Source: Drosophila miranda
Lineage: Eukaryota > Arthropoda > Insecta > Diptera > Drosophilidae
Assembly: GCF_003369915.1 (NCBI RefSeq)
Contig: NC_046675.1
Span: forward strand, 30,504,001-30,568,000
Length of the DNA: 64,000 nt
Direction: 5' to 3'
Notes under the pieces: model-generated
What the model was told of the DNA's origin: nothing
The model's database searches: none
What the model saw: the letters and a program-made list of their open reading frames with translations, nothing else
Part shown: in pieces, positions 56,524 through 64,000 of the stretch
Layout of the letters: each line of letters begins with the position of its first letter
Position numbering within the stretch: the first letter of the stretch is position 1
Translations under genes and position numbers: made by a program

Positions 56524-59500
56524 GTAAGAAGACTCTATGTATCCCCTAAAAATACCTACATCATACATGTACACACACATCGTTTATTTATCCTTTGGCT
56601 ACTCTTCAAGTCCTTCCTTTGGTGGACTGTAAATGTTCTTGAGTATTTAAATTGGTTTCTTCCCTTTTCTATGGTTGAGAAATCAAACCCTTGACGTGAG
56701 GAGAGCGTGTAATGTCCATAAAGTGCACTCGAAATGAAATCATGCTAACACATGTAATTCAGAATCAAATCAAATTAATTATCTGCTGGCCAAAAACATA
56801 CATATAAACTGTTATAAAATCGAATTAAAATTACAAAACATTTTGCGGTTTGGGGTCTCATATCCATGGCAAATGAGCCATGGCCACTAGAGCTCTGGCT
56901 AAATATTTTTCATTTATAAAATTAAATTCAATAAGCTGCAAACCAACAACAGGACTACAATTACATATGTATATAAATTTATCAGAAATAATAGATATAT
57001 ATTTGTATATTTATCAGATATATTTGGGTTTTACACAGGTATTTAGTGGTATTTTTATGGGGCCCGGGCCCCAAACAAAATGTGATTTGGCGCAGACATT
57101 TTATCGCTTCCTGAAACGAGTAGCAATCCCCAAAAATTAACATTATTTGAGGCTGGCAATTTATTAACATAATACAATTTTCAAATGCATTTCAATGCAT
57201 TCTCGAAATTTCGAATGCATAGTTTGGGGCTTTATCTCGGTCGCAACCGGAAAAGCACATCACATGCATGGGCGCGGGGTCCCCGTCCAAATTAGCCAAA
57301 AAAACACAGGTGGAATGGCCTGCTGGAACGACAGACGGCTCATTGAACCAGCATTTGCTGCGCTCGTTATTCTGCCTCCATTCTGGCGCTCTCTCGCTCT
57401 CTGTTTGCCTCCAATTTTGGTATTTGCTTAGGCGGATGCATAATTAATGCATAATTATTGACAACAAGCAGTACAAATGGCAGGCGGAGGGGTCTGAATG
57501 AGGGGGTTCACTGAAGTTCAATTCCCCCCACAAAAACAAACGCACAGATACACTCGGCGAAAAGTGGCAAAGCCATATTTAAAATATATATTAGGTTTCT
57601 AAGCACAAAAATGGGGAAATTAAATAGAATTTATTTTGATTTTGGGCCCATAATTAATCCAAATATAAAAAAAACTGAAATATAAAATAAAATAAATTAT
57701 TATTATTAAACTAAATTAATTATATTTGGAAATAATATTCAAATAAATTATACGGAGCACTGGCTTAGAGGCGCTCGACTTGATAACAAAATGTAAAACA
57801 TAAAGGAAATAAATACCCAAAAATAAAAATAAATACATAACCAAAAATAAGCAAACAAAATAATAAAAATAAATAAGTAATAAAAAATATAAAAATATAC
57901 AAAATAAATAAAAAACCAAAAATAAATAAAAAATAATTAAAACAACATATAGTAAGTAAATTAAGTTGTATTATTTAAATTAAAACGAATATATATATTT
58001 CTTAAAATATTAAATTAAAAATGTAATGTATATTTATTTATTTTAAATATAAAAAAATTTTCTTTTAAATAGGAAATATATTTAAATCAAATACATATGT
58101 ACATATATATAAATGTATTTAAATTAATTACATTTTTAAATCAAATATTTTCCTATTAATGGTAGAATTTAAATGAAAAAACTTTGTTTTCCGGAGCAAC
58201 CCTCTTGGTTTAAGTTATTAAACTGTTTGTTTTCTCTGAGTGTATGTTCTGTATGAAAACTGCTATGCTTAGATAATTTTCTCGCTTACAGTGTGTGTGT
58301 GTGTGTGTGTGTGTCGTGTTTTTCAGTGGCCAAAAAAGATAACAAATTGACTTGCCATTAAATATTATTATCAATTTGCGTGCACAATTTTTGGCTGCTA
58401 ATTTTCATTTAATTGCATATTAATTTTGTAGATATTTTTTGTGGCATGCTTTTAGGCACTTCAAAGAGGGAGAGAGAGAGAGAGAGAGGGAGAGAGAGAG
58501 AGTCCAGTAAAACACTTTTGCTTTCAGCGAGTGCTTTCCAGTGTGTGGCAGTGCCTGTGGCAGGCACTGTGGCAGAAGTTTCCTGTGTTTCCAGTGATTA
58601 ATGTGCCGCAATAATGTTACCCGAGCCTTTAAACCAAAAGGGAAATGGCTTAAAAGATACAAAAACCACACACACACACAGAGACTCACACACATGCCCC
58701 TTCCACTTTTCGGCTTTTCTTAGAAGCTGGCAAATATTTTCGTCTGTAACACAATGGCTGTTAATGGGCTTGCGATTTTACTCTATTTTTGGCAGTATTT
58801 TTTCTTCTATTTTTTTTTTTAAGTTTTAAGCATAACAAGCGATAAATTAAACAGAGCTCCTGACAGCAGCCACACGAAGCACTGGGCACTGGCCATGGGC
58901 CATGGGCCACGGGCCACTAATTGCGAGTCCTATAAAAATTCCATTTCTGGCGGGATTTTAAAGTGCTTGGCCTTTAAGTATGCTACAGATTCCATACTTT
59001 CGTCTCTGCTTTGTGGCATCCACATACATTAATTAATTATGTTATTATGCACGCAAAAAAAAGTTTACTGTTTACTGTCTACTGTGGCGTTGGGGCAAAA
59101 CTTTTGCTGCAGCATGCAACAAAATATTGAAAATTAAGACCCAACCCCACGGCCACACCCCACACACGCAGCCAAAAGGACGACCGACCTGCCTGTCCCT
59201 CAAAAAGGTGTAAGGATTTTTATATGCAGAAAAGTTTCGTCTCTCATGAGCTTCGCTTTTCGTCTGGCTGCTTATACACATTTTAAGCGTTTTTATAGAC
59301 ACTTTGCTGCCACACACACACACACACACACACGCGTGTGGAACGGGGCGTTGGCGTTCTTTTTTTTGTTTTTAATGATTCATGTGGTACTTAAAAAGAT
59401 GCCACAAAAAATAGGTGCAAAATAAGGGTTAATATTAAGTGTTGAGTGGCAAAGAGAGAAGATTAAAACATTATATTGATGGGATTATAGGGGGGACACG

Positions 59501-59580
59501 GATAGGGAAATGTGGATAAATCGATGGAGCAAGATTGTGTCTGGGGCAAAGGATTGTGTTTCTGAAACGATTTTCAGATA
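56524..59580. other. Non-coding region
   Basis: AT-rich blocks (57580-58170), a GT tract (58292-58313), a GA tract (58466-58501) and a CA tract (59312-59332). No gene is seen. Confidence 0.5.
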
Positions 59581-59639
59581 ATTTTGAACCGGTTATAAAT
59601 AGGTTGTTAAATGGTTAACAAATGATTAAATATTACTGC

Positions 59640-60165
59640 ATTAAAGTGTTAATGGAACGGGAATAAAACGGATAAGAAACGGATTACAAACGGATAAGAA
59701 ACCGATAGGAAACGAAAAAGGAACTGATAAGAAACGAATAAGAATCGTATAAGGAACGGATAAGAGACAGATAAGAAACGGATAATTAACAGATAAGAAA
59801 CTGATAAAAAAGAAAGAAGAAACGGATAAGGAACGGATAAGAAATGGATAACAAACGGATAAGAAATGGATAAAAAACAGATAAGAAACGGATAAAAACA
59901 ATAAGAAACGGAATATAAACAGATAAGAAACGGATAGAAACAGATAAGAAACGGATAAGAAGCGGATAAAAAAGAGATAAGAAACGGAAAAGAAACGGAT
60001 AAGAAACGGAAAAACGGATAAAAAACGATAAGAAACGGATAAGAAACTTATAAGAAACGGATAAGAAACGGATAAGAAACGGATAAGAAACGGATAAGAG
60101 ACAGATACAACACGGATAAGAAACGGGAATGAAACGGCTAGGAATCAGTTTTAAATCGTTTATGA
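59640..60165. repeat. 11-bp minisatellite GAAACGGATAA
   Basis: About 40 units of GAAACGGATAA and close variants run through this segment. The best perfect stretch is at about 60050-60100. The edges decay into AAACGGTTA and GAACCGGTTA words, which link it to the cluster at 61735-62280. Confidence 0.9.
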
Positions 60166-61734
60166 ATCAGTTATGGAACGGAAATCTTTAAGGAACGGTT
60201 AAGAAACGTTTATAGCTGCTTCGAATCGATTATGAATCGGTTACGAACCGTTTCTCAATCGTTTCTAATTGTTTTATTATCTCAAGATGCATCATAACGA
60301 ATTCTTGCATTACGAATCGTATACGAGCTGGTAATGAAACGAAATCGATATGTACAACTTTCTTGAGAATCTGAAGTGGAGCTTGCGGTGAGACCCTGCG
60401 ATGCGATGCGGTGCGGTTTGTGGTGTGAGGTTTGCCTGTGGCAAAAGCTGTGATGTGACTTGTGTCAGAGTTTTGCCGAGTGCGACAGGTACGTCGAACA
60501 GGATTCAAAGACTAACAATTGTCGATAAATCATTACAATGCCAAATGCCCGCCGCCCTAGTGGTGTTTGTGTGCGTCAACAGAGAGTGAGAGAGAGAGAG
60601 AGTTAGTGTAATGTTTGCACACACACACACACACACCGCACACACGCATACAGTAAAGTCTCTCTCCAGATGTGTACATTCTGGGCACACACCTACGCGA
60701 ACACTCTGGGCCTGACTGACACTTGAATAAACATAAATGCATGGCGTTTATGGTAAAAGCACCCACCGGGGGCACTTATCAAGGCCCCAACCGCCCCCAA
60801 GAATGCTGTCAGAGCCTTCTGGCCACAACACTCCTCCTATTGTTCCTGGCCTGCCTCGACAACGGCTACTGGTGCCCCGAGGCTGCTCTCGGCATGAGTG
60901 ATTGCTCTCCTGCATACGAATATACACGTATATGGGGCACAGAGAGGTCTATGCTACGTACTTGCTGTCATGCGATACTTTGACAGCTTTCTTTTACCCA
61001 AAGAGAGCGAGAGAGTGTGTTCCCAGGGCTATAACATGACAATGCCAGTGACGCTTAAGGCGCTCTATGTAAATTTAATAAAATTCTCAACTCTCTGTTC
61101 GATTTTCGAACAACTTTCTGGCTTCAAACAGGTGGTACTGCAATCAGAGTTGCCTTTAAAACGAAATGAATATTTATTAAAGCGCAATGCAACTCTGAAG
61201 GGAGAGAGAGAGAGAGAGAGAGAGCGATAAAGGCAGTGAAACGGTAAAAGGCGTGGGCTGTATGTGTGTGTGGTGGCTCAACGCGTTTATGCCTCAATAA
61301 GCTCATGATTAATAGCCCGTCTCGGTGGCTTTGTAATGAGCAAAAGGCGAACGAAACCAAAGGAACACCGCCCACCGCTCAGCCCCAACCCCAACCCCAC
61401 CCAAAGGGCAAAGTAGAAGAAAAACTGTGTGGGTAGGAAAATCATCAGCAAAGCCCTGAGTTTTTCTTTTTTTTTTTTGTTGCTGTAAAAGTTTATAAAA
61501 AATCCTCATAAGATGCGCGGCGACGTGGGGATACAAATTCGCTGAAAGGCAAAAAGAACCTGAACCTGAACCGCTGAAACTCAATTGAGATTCTAAGCAA
61601 AATGGATGTAATGATCAATGGATCGAAACTATGAAGCGGGGAGAATGTCTTGAAGGTTGAGTGAAGGGAAAGGAATGAAGGAATTCCAAGGAGATGGGGT
61701 TTAAAGGGGTCTAAAAAGTTGATTTTGAAGATAG
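60166..61734. other. Non-coding region with GA/CA tracts
   Basis: GA tracts at 60585-60601 and 61203-61226 and a CA tract at 60617-60637. The frame at 60723-60983 has a hydrophobic stretch but no other coding sign, so I leave it out. Confidence 0.5.
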
Positions 61735-62280
61735 TTTTGAACCGGTTCTGAAACGGCTAAGACCTTCTATCGAATCGGCTATGAACCGGTTAAGAAAAGG
61801 CTAAGAAAGGGTTATAACACGGTTATAAAAGGGATATGAAACGGCTTGAAATGATTACGAAACGGTTATGAACCGGTTATGAACCGGCTATGAACCAGTT
61901 ATCGATCATTTTGAATATTTGAATTTGAAGATGCATCTGAAGATCTGTAAATCTGGAAAAAATTGATTATTTATATGAATTTGAGACAGTTATGAACCGG
62001 TTAAGACCTTCTATTGAACCGCTTATATATTGAAAATTATAGAGCAAAATTTTATAGAAAATTATGATCTGCTTAAGAGCCTCTTAACTTGATACTGAAA
62101 CGGTTATGACCCGGTTAGGAGACGGTTATGAATCAGCTGTTTTTTCTCCTGCATATCCCTTACCTTTGAACCAATTAAATAGCTACTGCGAATCGGTTAA
62201 GAATCGTTGGCTCTCTGGCTTTTCTTCAAGCTTTAAATCTCCTTTTGTATCGCTAATGAATCAGTTATCCAGATTTGATA
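61735..62280. repeat. Degenerate GAACCGGTTAT repeat
   Basis: Units such as GAACCGGTTAT, GAAACGGTTAC and GAATCGGTTAAG recur, densest at 61735-61905 and then scattered. Perfect AACCGGTT palindromes start at 61740, 61784, 61871 and 61995; one more lies at 59587 before the 11-bp minisatellite. Confidence 0.8.
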
Positions 62281-63619
62281 GCCAACCCCATAAATAATTC
62301 AAATTTAAGTACGAATCCCAGTGCCACCTTTGAACCGTGAACCACTATCACATGCAAAGCTCTCTCTGGCTCCCTCTCACTCCCCCTCTCTTACCTTCAA
62401 ATGAGGCGCACAGCATTAGAGAGGGAGAGAAGCAACCGCTGATGCTTGAATATTTTGTTGTTGAAAGACTTTTGCGATGAGGAGGGTCTTTGAGGGACTT
62501 ATGCAAATATTGAAGGAGTCATCCTGACGGCATCGTCGTCATCTCATTGGCATCGTCACCGCAAATCGTTGCTTCACACACGACTAAATCATTTCCAGGG
62601 TCGGGGAGGGGCCAAAGAGGGGCCACAGCTTAATGCTTTTACCATTACCATATGGAATATGGCATCGTTTTTGGGCTCCAGGGATCCAGGGATGCCAGCT
62701 GTTTTGCTTTTTCTGTTTGTTTGTTGATTTTGCGTTTTTTGGTTTTCAGGTTCTGGTTTTTGTTTGCTTTCGCCTAACGGCAGTTAATGTTACGTGTAAA
62801 TGCGCATTTCCGTTTCCGCCGTGTGCTGCAAAAACCGCAGTCACACCGACACGGCACGGCACGGCACGGCACTCTCATCCTTCAGACCCCCCCCCTTCAG
62901 ATCGTCTTCTTCGGGTGTCACATATGCCATTTTGGTGGTTTGTCAAAAAGCCAACTGTTTGACAGGAAGTTGAAGCAAAGAAATTTTACAGCCTGTTTGC
63001 AGTTCACTTGAGAGGGAAAGACAGACAGAAAGTCCTTAAAGGAGGCGGGCAGCAGGAGTGTGGGTGAAATATGATAAATAGTTGAAGGAAATCTGCAAAA
63101 TAAAGGTTTATTTTGATTCAATTTAATTCTAAAAATAAAAGCAATGCTGGGAAAAAATAAAAGAAGTGATTAAAAAAAATAAATAAAAAAAAATTAATAA
63201 AAAAATTAATAAAAAAATAAACTAAAAAAATAAATTTAAAAAAAGTAATATAAAATATAAATAAAAATATTTATAAAAAATAACTAAAAACAAAAATAAA
63301 AAATACCTAACAAAATAAAAAATAAATTTAAAATAAATTTAAAAAAAAAATAAAATAACAAAAACATATAAAAAATTAAATTTTCCATACATTTACGTCA
63401 GAAAGGCCAACAAATTAGTATCCCCTTCAATACTTTTTTTCAATTCCCAATCAAGGATCCATTGCGGTTTCTTTTTTCCTTTTCTCCATTTTTGGCTTTG
63501 GCTTTTTTCTTCTTTATCTTTTATGTTCTTTCGGCTCTTCATTTGATTATCGTATATTTCCCTTTCGGACACCCTTAGTTCAATGACATTTTTAATTGGC
63601 TTGATCTCCCTCTCAGGCA

Positions 63620-63657
<38 letters not shown>

Positions 63658-63926
63658 CTCTCCCTCTCTTTTAATCCTTGTTTTTTGCAAGCCTCTTTTT
63701 TAACTTTTTTGATTTTTCTGAACCCCCTCTGCCCCACTCCCTTTGTTTATAATGAATTTAAATTTGCTGCTAAATGCCTAAGAGCGAAATTTTCCTATTT
63801 TCTGCTTTTCTGTTTGTTGCGCTGCATTGACTCTGCCTCGCTCTCTCTCTCTCCCCATCCCTCTTCAATGGCCACTTCCTCGCTATCTCGGACGTCGTTA
63901 CTTTCATTAGCAGCTACGATTTTGTA
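62281..63926. other. Non-coding region to near the window end
   Basis: An ACGGC tandem (near 62850), A-rich simple sequence (63115-63390) and a CT tract (63624-63670). No gene is supported. Confidence 0.5.
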
Positions 63927-64000
63927 TACCCTACAATGAGGGGGTATATTTATTTAGGAATGCCAAAAATAGAGAGAAGAATAATGAACAAAAAATAAAT
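63927..64000 (+). mobile_element. Possible DINE-1 5' end running off the window
   Basis: TATACCCTACAATGAGGGGG then TATA matches the subTIR-hairpin layout of a DINE-1 start, but the hallmark internal region would lie beyond 64000. Confidence 0.3.

Noticed and set aside
59640..60165. CRISPR-like array
   Set aside because: The 11-bp units are contiguous without spacers and the DNA is animal; it is a minisatellite.
60723..60983. 86-codon frame with a hydrophobic, signal-like stretch
   Set aside because: The hydrophobic part is internal, the remainder is unstructured, and no promoter, splice or poly(A) signal supports it.

Overview
The window is animal DNA from a Drosophila (subgenus Sophophora; the obscura group is my guess, from the gene order and the form of the DINE-1 repeats, not proven). 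The evidence is short 50-70 bp introns with GT-AG ends, fly core-promoter motifs (DRE, M1BP/Ohler motif 1, the CAGCTGTT E-box, Ohler motif 6), DINE-1/INE-1 repeats, a BEL/Pao retrotransposon, and a gene order matching what I remember of D. melanogaster 86D (Muller element E).

Layout. 1-2860 is AT-rich intergenic DNA. 2861-22255 is gene-dense: sorbitol dehydrogenase (Sodh-2, +), a degenerate PDI/thioredoxin-fold protein (-), the mitochondrial thiamine pyrophosphate carrier Tpc1 (-), and two alpha-arrestin genes placed head to head (7965-10497 on -, 12414-22255 on +). The 8.2 kb first intron of the plus-strand arrestin holds two complete genes on the opposite strand: adenylate kinase 3 (Adk3) and a TTC14 homologue with S1-like, TPR and RS regions. 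22256-28689 is non-coding, with a four-copy tandem repeat and a dense cluster of ATCGAT motifs. 28690-29436 is a diverged proteasome alpha-1 (PSMA6-type) paralogue. 29800-31380 holds two unrelated tandem-repeat blocks, followed by a candidate promoter and first exon at 31771-31963.

31964-64000 is mostly non-coding, microsatellite-rich and AT-rich DNA, of the kind found in giant introns or gene-poor intergenic regions. Its islands are a small four-transmembrane protein gene (38072-38669), a nested DINE-1/BEL complex (40423-44490), an intronless 196-aa gene of unknown function with its own promoter motif and poly(A) signal (45417-46007), a 3'-truncated duplicate of the four-TM gene next to a DINE-1 scrap (46583-46943), a candidate 43-nt micro-exon (56481-56523), and minisatellites that grade into clusters of Grainyhead-type AACCGGTT sites (59587-62280).

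I found no operon-like pathway linking the genes. The main themes are arrestin duplication with the first coding exon conserved in length (115 nt) and intron phase, genes nested in an intron, and repeat-driven remodelling. The most interesting details are an in-frame 60-nt intron (an exitron candidate) whose removal creates the C-terminal PPxY motif of the plus-strand arrestin, the duplicated four-TM gene pair, and the homotypic motif clusters.
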